A DNA stretch of 64,000 nt, from assembly GCA_025363015.1 (NCBI GenBank), contig JANYEQ010000006.1:62001-126000 (forward strand), given 5' to 3'. The notes under the pieces are model-generated. The model was given only the letters and a program-made list of their open reading frames with translations, had not been told where the DNA came from and did not search any database. Position numbers and translations under genes: made by a program. This stretch comes from Bacteroidota bacterium (GTDB lineage Bacteria; Bacteroidota; Bacteroidia; B-17B0; Aurantibacillaceae). Of the stretch, positions 36,093 to 44,544 are shown piece by piece (position 1 is the first letter of the stretch; every line of letters starts with the position of its first letter).

Positions 36093-38045
36093 TTGTTTTA
36101 TATCAGTACTTGTTTTTTTATCCTTTAAACTACCAATTACCGCTTGCGCAATTTGTTTAGGTGAAAAGCCGCACTCTTCGTATAGTTCTGTTTGTTCGCC
36201 ATGTTCAATCCACTTGTCAGGAATACCTAAGCGTACTAATTGAGCTTGGTAACCATTATCCGCCATAAATTCTAATACAGCGCTACCCATACCACCCATA
36301 ATACAACCATCTTCAATAGTAATTATTTTTTTGTAAGTTGAAAAGACTTCGTGTAGTAATTGTTCATCAATAGGTTTTACAAAACGCATATCATAATGCG
36401 CAGGGCTAATACCTTGTAGGTTTAATTCTTCAATGGCTTGTGTAACAAAGTTTCCAGGATGCCCAATTGATAAAATTGCAACATCTTTTCCGTCTTTTAT
36501 TTTTCTGCCTTTGCCAATTTCTACTTTTTTAAACGGTGTTTTCCAATCTACCATTACGCCATTGCCTCGCGGGTAACGAATACTAAATGGACTTTTAATT
36601 TCATCTAACTGAGCCGTGTACATTAGGTTGCGCAACTCCTCCTCATTCATGGGTGCACTCACAATCATATTTGGCACACACCTAAAATAAGCAAAATCAA
36701 AGGCTCCATGATGTGTTGGTCCGTCTGCTCCTGCTAAACCACCTCTATCTAAACAAAAAATAACTTTTAGGTTTTGTAAGGCCACATCGTGCAATACCTG
36801 ATCGTAAGCCCGTTGCATAAACGATGAGTAAATATTACAATAAGGCACTAAGCCTTGTGTGGCAAGCCCTGCACTAAATGTAACCGCATGTTGTTCGGCA
36901 ATACCTACGTCAAAAGCTCTATCTGGCATAGCTTTCATCATAATGTTTAACGAACAGCCACTTGGCATAGCGGGTGTAATACCCATTATTTTTAAATTTT
37001 TTTCTGCCAACTCCACTATTGTATGTCCAAATACATCTTGATATTTAGGGGGTTGTGGCGTTTTTGGAATTACTTTTATAATCTCTCCGGTAACTTTATT
37101 AAATAAACCAGGAGCGTGCCATACGGTTTCATTTCCTTCTTCGCTAAATTTATAACCCTTGCCTTTTTTAGTTAAAATATGTAATATTTTTGGGCCAGGT
37201 ATATCTTTTAAATCGGCCAATACTTTTGTTAGGCGCACTACATCGTGCCCATCAATGGGGCCAAAATATCTAAATTTTAAACTTTCAAATAAATTACTTT
37301 GTTTTAAAAGGCTTGTTTTAACGGCATTTTCTAGTTTACTCGCTATTTCTTGGGCATTGGGACCAAACTTACTTATTTTGCCAAGCAGTTCCCAAACTTT
37401 ATCTTTTGTTTTGTTGTAGGTATGAGAAGTAGTAATATCTGTTAAATAATCGCGTAAAGCTCCAACGTTAGGGTCTATACTCATACAGTTGTCGTTTAAA
37501 ACCACCAATAAATTAGCGTTTTCAACACCTGCGTGATTTAGTGCTTCAAAAGCCATTCCTGCGGTCATAGAGCCATCACCAATAACAGCTATGTGTTGTT
37601 TGTTGTTTAGCTTATTAAATTTGCTAGCAACAGCCATACCCAGCGCAGCGCCAATACTGGTACTGGAGTGACCAACGCCAAAGGTATCATATTCACTTTC
37701 GCTACGTTTAGGAAAACCACTAATACCTTTATAAATACGGTTAGTATGGAACACATCTCTGCGCCCTGTTAAAATTTTATGGCCGTATGCTTGGTGACCA
37801 ACATCCCAAACTAATTGATCGTAAGGAGTATTAAAAATATAATGTAATGCAACCGTAAGCTCTACAACGCCTAACGATGCGCCAAAATGGCCGCCTTTTA
37901 CTGATACTAAATCAATAATGTACTGACGTAATTCGTTACTCAGTTGTTGTAACTGCCCCTCTTTTAAAAGTTTTAAATCGGCGGGCGAATTAATTTTAGC
38001 TAATAAATCTCCTGGTATAAAACCTGACCCTTTTACAATTTCCAT
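36081..38045 (-). CDS. dxs: 1-deoxy-D-xylulose-5-phosphate synthase
   Basis: Dxs is a thiamine-diphosphate enzyme condensing pyruvate and glyceraldehyde-3-phosphate, the first step of the MEP isoprenoid pathway. The 654 residues include the family N-terminal segment LRQYIIDLVSVKGGHFGASLGVVEL, the TPP/Mg motif GDGSMTAGMAFEAL…LNDN near 160-190, GPIDGHD, the pyrimidine-domain FVDVGIAEQHAVTF-like stretch (here AFDVGIAEQHAVTF), and DRGGLAGADGPTHHG. The protein is a little longer than E. coli Dxs because of a polar C-terminal extension. It stands alone between the truA-ABC operon, which is convergent, and rluF. Confidence 0.97.
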   Translation of the reverse strand: MEIVKGSGFIPGDLLAKINSPADLKLLKEGQLQQLSNELRQYIIDLVSVKGGHFGASLGVVELTVALHYIFNTPYDQLVWDVGHQAYGHKILTGRRDVFHTNRIYKGISGFPKRSESEYDTFGVGHSSTSIGAALGMAVASKFNKLNNKQHIAVIGDGSMTAGMAFEALNHAGVENANLLVVLNDNCMSIDPNVGALRDYLTDITTSHTYNKTKDKVWELLGKISKFGPNAQEIASKLENAVKTSLLKQSNLFESLKFRYFGPIDGHDVVRLTKVLADLKDIPGPKILHILTKKGKGYKFSEEGNETVWHAPGLFNKVTGEIIKVIPKTPQPPKYQDVFGHTIVELAEKNLKIMGITPAMPSGCSLNIMMKAMPDRAFDVGIAEQHAVTFSAGLATQGLVPYCNIYSSFMQRAYDQVLHDVALQNLKVIFCLDRGGLAGADGPTHHGAFDFAYFRCVPNMIVSAPMNEEELRNLMYTAQLDEIKSPFSIRYPRGNGVMVDWKTPFKKVEIGKGRKIKDGKDVAILSIGHPGNFVTQAIEELNLQGISPAHYDMRFVKPIDEQLLHEVFSTYKKIITIEDGCIMGGMGSAVLEFMADNGYQAQLVRLGIPDKWIEHGEQTELYEECGFSPKQIAQAVIGSLKDKKTSTDIKQIKG

Positions 38046-38153
38046 TTAATATAACAAAATATAACAAATATACAAAATTTTAAAATACTGACGTTGCCAG
38101 GTAAGGCTTATTGTGCTAATAAATATAATATTTGTTAATATTACATTTGTAAA

Positions 38154-38849
38154 TTATTTTATAGCATCTAACAACATTGCCAATTCGTTTTGAGTTAAAT
38201 AACGCCACTCGCCTGGTTTTAATTTATCTAAATGAATGTGCATTATACGCACTCGTTGTAATTTTATTACTTGATAATCATAAGCATTACACATACGACG
38301 GATTTGCCTATTTAAACCTTGTGTTAAAATAATTTTAAAAAGCCGTTTAGTGCCTTCTACTATATTAACGGTACAGGGTTTTGTTTCTTCGCCCAAAATC
38401 TCAATTCCTGACGAAATTTCTTCTAAAAACTTTGTGCGCACGGGCAAATTTAAAGTAACTATATATTCTTTTTCGTGCCCAAACATAGAGTTAGCAATTT
38501 TATCAATTGCTTCACCATTATTCGTTAATAAAATTAAGCCTTCCGAATCTTTATCCAATCTGCCTACTGGATAAATTTTTTCGGGATGATTAATGGCATC
38601 TACAATATTATTTTTAATTTTTTCGGTAGTACAAATTATGCCTTTAGGCTTATTATAGGCTATATAAATAGGCACAAATTCTTTAGCTATTAATTCAACA
38701 TCATCTATAAATACTTTATCTCCTTCTGCAATTTTAGTGCTATGTGTTGCAATTTTGTTATTTACTTTTACACGCTTTTCGTCTATTAAATCAACCGCTT
38801 TTCGTCGCGATGTGTAACCACTTTGTCCAATGTATTTATCTACTTTCAT
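38154..38849 (-). CDS. rluF: 23S rRNA pseudouridine synthase, RluF-like
   Basis: A 231-residue RsuA-family enzyme. An S4 RNA-binding domain at the N-terminus (VDKYIGQSGYTSRRKAVDLI, about 3-60) precedes the catalytic domain with GRLDKDSEGLILLT and TQGLNRQIRRMC. The last motif and the ending LKPGEWRYLTQNEL are those of RluF, which acts on U2604 of 23S rRNA and tRNA-Tyr U35. It differs from the S4-less RluE-like protein at 11687-12274, so the two are not duplicates. It stands alone, with no clear promoter. Confidence 0.87.
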   Translation of the reverse strand: MKVDKYIGQSGYTSRRKAVDLIDEKRVKVNNKIATHSTKIAEGDKVFIDDVELIAKEFVPIYIAYNKPKGIICTTEKIKNNIVDAINHPEKIYPVGRLDKDSEGLILLTNNGEAIDKIANSMFGHEKEYIVTLNLPVRTKFLEEISSGIEILGEETKPCTVNIVEGTKRLFKIILTQGLNRQIRRMCNAYDYQVIKLQRVRIMHIHLDKLKPGEWRYLTQNELAMLLDAIK

Positions 38850-38903
38850 TATACAAAGGTATTTAAAGTATTTTTGAAAATTAGTTGTTAATTAAAAATA
38901 AAA

Positions 38904-39305
38904 TTACTTCCAATGAAAACAACTACTCACATTTTTGTTATTTCGAAGGAAATACTTTTTTTTACCGCGATGCCCTATATTAAAATTAAAAATTTTATAC
39001 GTTTTATTCCTGCGATGTAGCTTAGTTATGTTTTTAAAATGCTTGGTTTTAACATTGCTATTATTAGAAGGGTTTGCTGAGACTAAAAGCCCTCCTTCGG
39101 TTCCACTTAGGATGACAGGGTTGTTATTTTTATTTAATTTTCTAAATTCTTCATCCGCTAATTTTTGATATTTGTGGCAAGGGCAATTGGGGTTGCGTGG
39201 ATCGTTTAGTTTATATTTTACTTTTGTCGAATCTTCAAAAAAAGTTATAGCGCTTACGACTTTAAAAAAAAGTAAGAAGATAAATATAAAGGTAACTTTT
39301 TTCAT
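38904..39305 (-). CDS. Small secreted hypothetical protein carrying a dispersed-repeat segment
   Basis: A 133-residue ORF with a signal peptide (cleavage after VVSA, about residue 19). The region after it has a CPCHKY motif (41-46) and then NPVILSGTEGG at 62-72, which is encoded by a dispersed nucleic-acid repeat (39091-39120). The remainder is very basic and ends in SSCFHWK. The signal peptide and the conserved-looking DPRNPNCPCHKYQKLADEEF region suggest a real small exported protein whose 3' half has been overwritten or extended by repeat DNA. No function is recognised. It is 35 bases downstream of the alpha-2-macroglobulin gene. Confidence 0.5.
   Translation of the reverse strand: MKKVTFIFIFLLFFKVVSAITFFEDSTKVKYKLNDPRNPNCPCHKYQKLADEEFRKLNKNNNPVILSGTEGGLLVSANPSNNSNVKTKHFKNITKLHRRNKTYKIFNFNIGHRGKKKYFLRNNKNVSSCFHWK
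39091..39120 (+). repeat. Dispersed 'CCTTCG…AGGATGACA' repeat element
   Basis: The plus strand here reads CCTCCTTCGGTTCCACTTAG then GATGACAGGG. It matches the widespread interspersed element of the form CCTTCG..TCCGCTCAGGATGACA, familiar when translated as VILS(E/G). I recognise it from memory of many genomes. It is GC-richer than its surroundings. Only this copy was seen in the window. Confidence 0.55.
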
Positions 39306-39340
39306 TTTGTTTTCTTTAAAAAATTCGACAACGAGTTAAA

Positions 39341-42300
39341 TTAACTCGCTTTTTTAATTGTAATTTTATCTGTACCGCTCCAGGTTTTAAATTCATTAGT
39401 ATAATACAAGTAAGCTACCGAAGCTGGTGCATCGTACTCGCCGGGCATCTCTGCTTTTAAATCTAGGTTAATTTGTTTAACCGAATTGGCACCCATACCA
39501 CGGTAATAAATGGCGATATTGTTACCTTTTATTTCGTAATAATCGAATACTTGTTTTTCTTGCAATTCTTTTAATTGCCAAGGTTGTACGCTAAAGCCCG
39601 CAGGAATTCCAACAATAACCATAGTGCTTGGTATATCGGTACTTTTTTTGTTGGTTACCGTTGCACTTAAACGAACGGTTTCGCCAACATTAGCAGTTGT
39701 TTGCGCTAATTTTGTTTTTAAATCAACAGCACATTCTGCTTGGCTGTTTGGCAATGTTGTATTCCAATTTACAGCAACCGAATAAGGCAGAGGAGTTTTA
39801 ACACCAATATATTTTACTTTAATATCGTGTTTGCCTTCTTTGGTTAAATATTGCTCCAAGCCGTCAACCGTTATAGCGCCTTTATCACCAGCTTTGTACT
39901 CTTTTTCAGCTACTTTTTTACCATCTACATAAATTTGTATGGTGCCATCTTCTGTAGTTTTTTTACTGGCTTTTGCAAATTCGGTTAAGGCTTTTAATGC
40001 TAAAATAGTACCTTGAGTGCTACTAAATACACCATAACCACTGCGCGAATTAACTAAAAACTTAACGGCATTACTTAATTCGTTTGCATTTTTACCATTA
40101 GCTTTTAAAATAGCCATCATTGTAATAGCAGTAGTTTCAATAGTTAACGATTGCCCTTGGGAGTAGGTAATAGAATGCGTAGAGCCCGTCCAACTACCAT
40201 CTTTAGCCTGTAACGGAATTAAAACATTCATAATTTGTTCAGCAGTTTTTGTATCGTTTGATTTGTAAGCTGCGTTTGCCATCATTGCTAATATATAGGC
40301 ATCTTTTGTTTCTAAAGCTTTTTTAACAGATGCAGCGTATTGTGTTTTTAATCCGGATGCATCAGGCGCAAATCCTGCTTCGCTCATTGCATACACAATG
40401 TAAGCATTCATAACATCATCGCTAATTCTGCCAAAATCATGGTACGCTTGTGTGTTGCGTTTAAAGCCTCCTTTTTCATCTTTTTGCGATAAAATCCAAT
40501 CGGCAGTTCTATCAATCATTTTTTGATCTACATCGCCACCAGCTTTTTTCATATCTACAAATTCCATAATACCTAAAGCTGTTAAGCCTTGGTGGGCGGG
40601 ACTTGCGCCAAACCATTCGTAACCTTTATCTTTTGTTTCAAAAGTAGTTAAACGTTTGTAACCCCTGTCTAACAAGCCACCTGCGTAAGCCAACGTTTTA
40701 TCATCTTTACTATCGGTTGATTTTAAATAATCTAACACCATAGCATTTGGATAAGCACTCATAGACGTTTGTTCAAAACATCCGCCCGGTTCACGTAAAA
40801 TACCTTCAACGCCTTTCATTAAATCGCTAACAACGTTTGGATAGGCTGTAAATATTGCTTTTGCAGAGCCATTGATTACTTTATTCATTGTAAACGAAAA
40901 TTGATTTTCAACTTCTTGCCCTGAGAATGAAGTAGCCACAGGGAAACCTTTTGGGGCGATTTTAATTTTTTGTGTAAATGCATCGCCTAAGCCACAAGCT
41001 TTGTAGGTAATTGTCATATTGCCATAGCCCATTTTATCTAATACTTTATAATCTAAATAAATTGTTTTTGCTTCGCCTGGCATAATTGTTTGAATGCTTG
41101 GTGTAGCCACTATAGCTTGCAGTGCATCGGGCGCAGTAATATTTAATAAGCCACCAATTGGTTTGTTGGTATTGTTTTTAATAGTTAACGGAATAGACAC
41201 AATATCTTCAGTAGCAACCTCAACAGGAATTTTAGTACTCATAGCAAACGGTAATTGAGAGAAAAATGTTTTTTCAACTCTACCCAAACTACCATCGTTA
41301 CTCATTCCTTCAACCGTTGTTCTAAACGAAGTAATATCATCAGATGTAAAAAACTCAATTGTTTTTTTACCTGAGTAGCCAATTTCAATATTCGGGTTCC
41401 AATAAATGGTGTTACGAAAATCGGTACGTGTTTCGGTAGTTTCTTCTTCTTTGTAAAGTGGGGCAGGATATTGGCGCGCTCTGTAATATTTAATAACACT
41501 TGCTTGATTTTGCATCGCTTTATCACCTGCTAATCCACCAAATGCATTGGCTCTTCTATCGACCACCTCCATTTTATCGTCTGCTTTTTTTGAATCTTGT
41601 GAAACAACTCTTAATTGGTCTAAGTCTCCTTCTTTATCTTTTAAAACAATTTCATCTTTATGTGCTTTTTGTTTTTCTTCGCGCTTTACTTTATTTGGTG
41701 CATTAAGCGGTCCCTTAAAGATGTTATTCCTTTCTGGTGCTTCAAAATCTTCGTTCACAGCCTCACCCATAGCTACTGATGGTAATTGTTGTGGGGCAAA
41801 ATTACCCTTTTTACTTCTAGAATTACTTGTTGTTTTTGGATAATTATAATAGTTATAATTTGTAGGATATAAATACACAATCATATCTTGATTATACGAT
41901 TGAATATATTGCGCTTGATCAGAATAACCTTGTGCTTTAAATGTAACGGTTTGCGGGTTTGCCAAATCTAACCCTTTTAAATAAAATTGTCCATCCCAAT
42001 CAGTGTTAAACTGTAAGCCGTTAGTGATTTTTATTTGCGAAGAGTTTATTGGCTTTCCGGTATAAGCATCTACAATTTTACCACTCACAACCGTTTTTTC
42101 GGCGGTAAAATTAATTATTGGAGTCTCGCCTTCTAATACTTTTTCCCAAGTAAAACGTCTCCAGCCACTTGTTAATAATAAATTATCTAAAGCTTGTGTT
42201 GATTTGATTTCTTTTTCATCGAAATAAAAATTAGGCTCTTCTACTTTGTCTTTAATATCTTGTTGTAACAAAAATTGTGCTAGTATATTGCCTTGTTTGT

Positions 42301-43783
42301 CATCAGCAAATGACAATAATTGATCGTTAGCTACTGCCATACTTAAGTTTGCGGGCATTGGTAAGCCGCGTTCATCTTTTACACTCACTGTCATTTTTAC
42401 TTTTTCGCGCGGTAAATATTTTTCTTTATCTGTTTCAACCGTTATATTTAATTGTTTGTTTTTATTTACAAAAGCCAAACGTTCGGCTCGCGCAATTCCT
42501 TTACTGTCAAACAAAGTAATTTGTGAAACACCTATTGGAAAATTATTAGTTGGGAATAAAATTTTAGTATTTCCTTTTTTTACATTTACTGAAGTAGTAT
42601 AATACACTTTACCGCGCACTTGTGCTACTAACGATAACTCTTCGTTTTCGGTAGAATTTATATTCGCTAATACCTGTTCTTCGCTTGAGTTATCAATATT
42701 TAAAGCATACCCTCGTTGTAAGGCTTCTGGTAAGTTAAATGTTTCGGTAATGCCTTCGGGCTTAGTAATTTTTACAGTATATTTTTGTTTTGCAAAAGGG
42801 TTTAATTTAAAAGTGCCCATCCCTTGATGAAAACTACTGAATGTTGTAATTGTATTTCCTTTATCATCCAGAACAATCCCTTCAATATCTGCAGGTTTAT
42901 CAAATTCGTTTAAAGCGCGGAAAGCAATATTATTGTTGAAACCACACAGCATATCACCACCTTCGGGAAAAGCAGCAAACTTTACTTTATTTAAAATTAT
43001 TGGAATAGAGCGTGAAATACTTTCGGTACTTCCGTTATAATCAATTAATACATTTAATAAACCATCGCTGGTTTTTAACTCTTTTGGTAAATTAAATTTA
43101 ATGTATTTAATTCCTTCTTCATCTGTAATATCAGCTTTTTCAATAATTTTTTGTCCGTTTAAATTGGCAACGAATTTAATTTTATAATCGCTTAGGGGTT
43201 TATTTTCGTTGGTGTTTAACTCTAATTTTGCAATTACTTCATCGCCAGCGCCAAATGCTTTTTTCTCGAAATTTAATTTCATTTTTAAATTTGGTAATAT
43301 AACATCTTGCACTTGTACCTCTTTTACAAAGGCATTATCCTCACCTTCATTTTTCATCCAATTGGTGTAAGCGCGTACTTTATATAGCCCGCCCAAGGCT
43401 TCGTTATCTAATTGAAAATCGCCCGCGGCTTTGCCATTTTTAGCAATTATATTTAACGATTTTTCTACGCCGCCTTTTGGGTTTAATAATTCAACATGAA
43501 TAATATCACTTTTTTGAGATGGTTTTAAGCTCTGCCCATCCCGTAAATAGGCACTAAACCAAATGGCTTCGCCTGGTTCGTAAAATGGTTTATCAAAATG
43601 TAAATAAACGCGTTCTTCGGTTAAGGTTTCGTTGTACGTGTTTATTTTTTTTTGAATGTTTTTAATAACATCGTTTTCTAAAACTAATTTATAAACACTT
43701 TTTGGTGTAACCCAAGCGGCTAACGATAAGGTTAATAAGCCTATTGAAAGGGTTTTTGCGGTTTTTGTTGTGAAGGATTTCAT
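39341..43783 (-). CDS. Alpha-2-macroglobulin family protein with thioester
   Basis: A 1480-residue periplasmic or surface protein with an N-terminal signal/anchor. Macroglobulin-like beta domains fill residues about 50-560 (start motif YLHFDKPFYEPGEAIWFSAY). A carboxypeptidase-regulatory-like domain at about 565-640 is inserted in the chain, and a low-complexity charged linker covers about 645-760. The thioester motif is CFEQ at 1002-1005 within GGCFEQTSMSAYPN. Then come the alpha-helical TED region with repeated QTAW/GWF-type helices, and C-terminal beta domains. The family traps proteases through the thioester. In Proteobacteria it is usually paired with pbpC; here no pbpC adjoins. The next gene upstream is a conserved hypothetical 83 bases away. 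Confidence 0.92.
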   Translation of the reverse strand: MKSFTTKTAKTLSIGLLTLSLAAWVTPKSVYKLVLENDVIKNIQKKINTYNETLTEERVYLHFDKPFYEPGEAIWFSAYLRDGQSLKPSQKSDIIHVELLNPKGGVEKSLNIIAKNGKAAGDFQLDNEALGGLYKVRAYTNWMKNEGEDNAFVKEVQVQDVILPNLKMKLNFEKKAFGAGDEVIAKLELNTNENKPLSDYKIKFVANLNGQKIIEKADITDEEGIKYIKFNLPKELKTSDGLLNVLIDYNGSTESISRSIPIILNKVKFAAFPEGGDMLCGFNNNIAFRALNEFDKPADIEGIVLDDKGNTITTFSSFHQGMGTFKLNPFAKQKYTVKITKPEGITETFNLPEALQRGYALNIDNSSEEQVLANINSTENEELSLVAQVRGKVYYTTSVNVKKGNTKILFPTNNFPIGVSQITLFDSKGIARAERLAFVNKNKQLNITVETDKEKYLPREKVKMTVSVKDERGLPMPANLSMAVANDQLLSFADDKQGNILAQFLLQQDIKDKVEEPNFYFDEKEIKSTQALDNLLLTSGWRRFTWEKVLEGETPIINFTAEKTVVSGKIVDAYTGKPINSSQIKITNGLQFNTDWDGQFYLKGLDLANPQTVTFKAQGYSDQAQYIQSYNQDMIVYLYPTNYNYYNYPKTTSNSRSKKGNFAPQQLPSVAMGEAVNEDFEAPERNNIFKGPLNAPNKVKREEKQKAHKDEIVLKDKEGDLDQLRVVSQDSKKADDKMEVVDRRANAFGGLAGDKAMQNQASVIKYYRARQYPAPLYKEEETTETRTDFRNTIYWNPNIEIGYSGKKTIEFFTSDDITSFRTTVEGMSNDGSLGRVEKTFFSQLPFAMSTKIPVEVATEDIVSIPLTIKNNTNKPIGGLLNITAPDALQAIVATPSIQTIMPGEAKTIYLDYKVLDKMGYGNMTITYKACGLGDAFTQKIKIAPKGFPVATSFSGQEVENQFSFTMNKVINGSAKAIFTAYPNVVSDLMKGVEGILREPGGCFEQTSMSAYPNAMVLDYLKSTDSKDDKTLAYAGGLLDRGYKRLTTFETKDKGYEWFGASPAHQGLTALGIMEFVDMKKAGGDVDQKMIDRTADWILSQKDEKGGFKRNTQAYHDFGRISDDVMNAYIVYAMSEAGFAPDASGLKTQYAASVKKALETKDAYILAMMANAAYKSNDTKTAEQIMNVLIPLQAKDGSWTGSTHSITYSQGQSLTIETTAITMMAILKANGKNANELSNAVKFLVNSRSGYGVFSSTQGTILALKALTEFAKASKKTTEDGTIQIYVDGKKVAEKEYKAGDKGAITVDGLEQYLTKEGKHDIKVKYIGVKTPLPYSVAVNWNTTLPNSQAECAVDLKTKLAQTTANVGETVRLSATVTNKKSTDIPSTMVIVGIPAGFSVQPWQLKELQEKQVFDYYEIKGNNIAIYYRGMGANSVKQINLDLKAEMPGEYDAPASVAYLYYTNEFKTWSGTDKITIKKAS

Positions 43784-43866
43784 ATATCTAAATTTTAAAT
43801 GATTGAACGTTTAAAATTTAGATGCAACATTTTTAACTATTCCATAAAAAAATAATTCCCTTTTAT

Positions 43867-44364
43867 TTATTTAATAGAGTTGCTTTTTACAAAGAGATCT
43901 TCTAGGTCTCTTAAATAATCGTTTTGTAAATCGGGATGTAGGGTTGTTATAAGTGTATTTATTTTTTTTAATTGTTGATTGTGCATATTAATAAGTAATT
44001 GGCTTTTTTGGTAGGGTATGCCTGAGGCTTTAAATTTTTTGCAAAAGTAAATGTGTAGCTCTGCCGCCAAAGCTTTATCGGCTATATATTTGCAATACTT
44101 TGTAATAATTCGCAACAATTTGCGCAAACTTTTTTTTACAAAATACAAGTTCTGTTGGGTTTTTAACTCATTGAAATGTTCATCAATTTGTGTTTTTACA
44201 TTGCTTATAAAATTATTTTTATCGTGGGCTTCAAATAGTAAATAATCTAAAAACTCTTTATTATCCTTTTTATATTTGGCAAGGGTAAGGCATAACTCAA
44301 GCAATTGTTTTTGGGGCAGCTCGTTTAATTCTTTTTTTAATTCGCTTAAAGTGGCAGTTTTCAT
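43867..44364 (-). CDS. Conserved hypothetical helical protein
   Basis: A 165-residue soluble protein, almost entirely helical, with no signal peptide. It begins KTATLSELKKELNELPQKQL and contains LCLTLAKYKKDNKEFLDYLL, then VKKSLRKLLRIITKYCKYIADK and LHIYFCKKFK. I recall similar proteins as conserved in Bacteroidota without a named domain or function. It is 83 bases upstream of the alpha-2-macroglobulin gene on the same strand, so it may be co-transcribed; nothing in the sequence ties the two together. A short stop-interrupted frame precedes it at 44385-44459. Confidence 0.65.
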   Translation of the reverse strand: MKTATLSELKKELNELPQKQLLELCLTLAKYKKDNKEFLDYLLFEAHDKNNFISNVKTQIDEHFNELKTQQNLYFVKKSLRKLLRIITKYCKYIADKALAAELHIYFCKKFKASGIPYQKSQLLINMHNQQLKKINTLITTLHPDLQNDYLRDLEDLFVKSNSIK

Positions 44365-44544
44365 AAGTACATCTTGTTTTTTTGTTATAACTCGTACCGC
44401 TTAATGCGGTGTGGTTTAGCCAGTTTCTTTTTGTTTATTCTTTAGGCAAACACGGCCATTTCATATTAATTTAAATATAATATTAGTTTAGTGGCTTTGT
44501 TTAATAATTTATGTACATTTATATTAAATATTAACATTTGTTTT

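Noticed and set aside
41302-41843. Open frames opposite or within the alpha-2-macroglobulin gene
   Set aside because: They overlap the well-supported long frame, have no independent start signals, and carry shifted or antisense low-complexity sequence.
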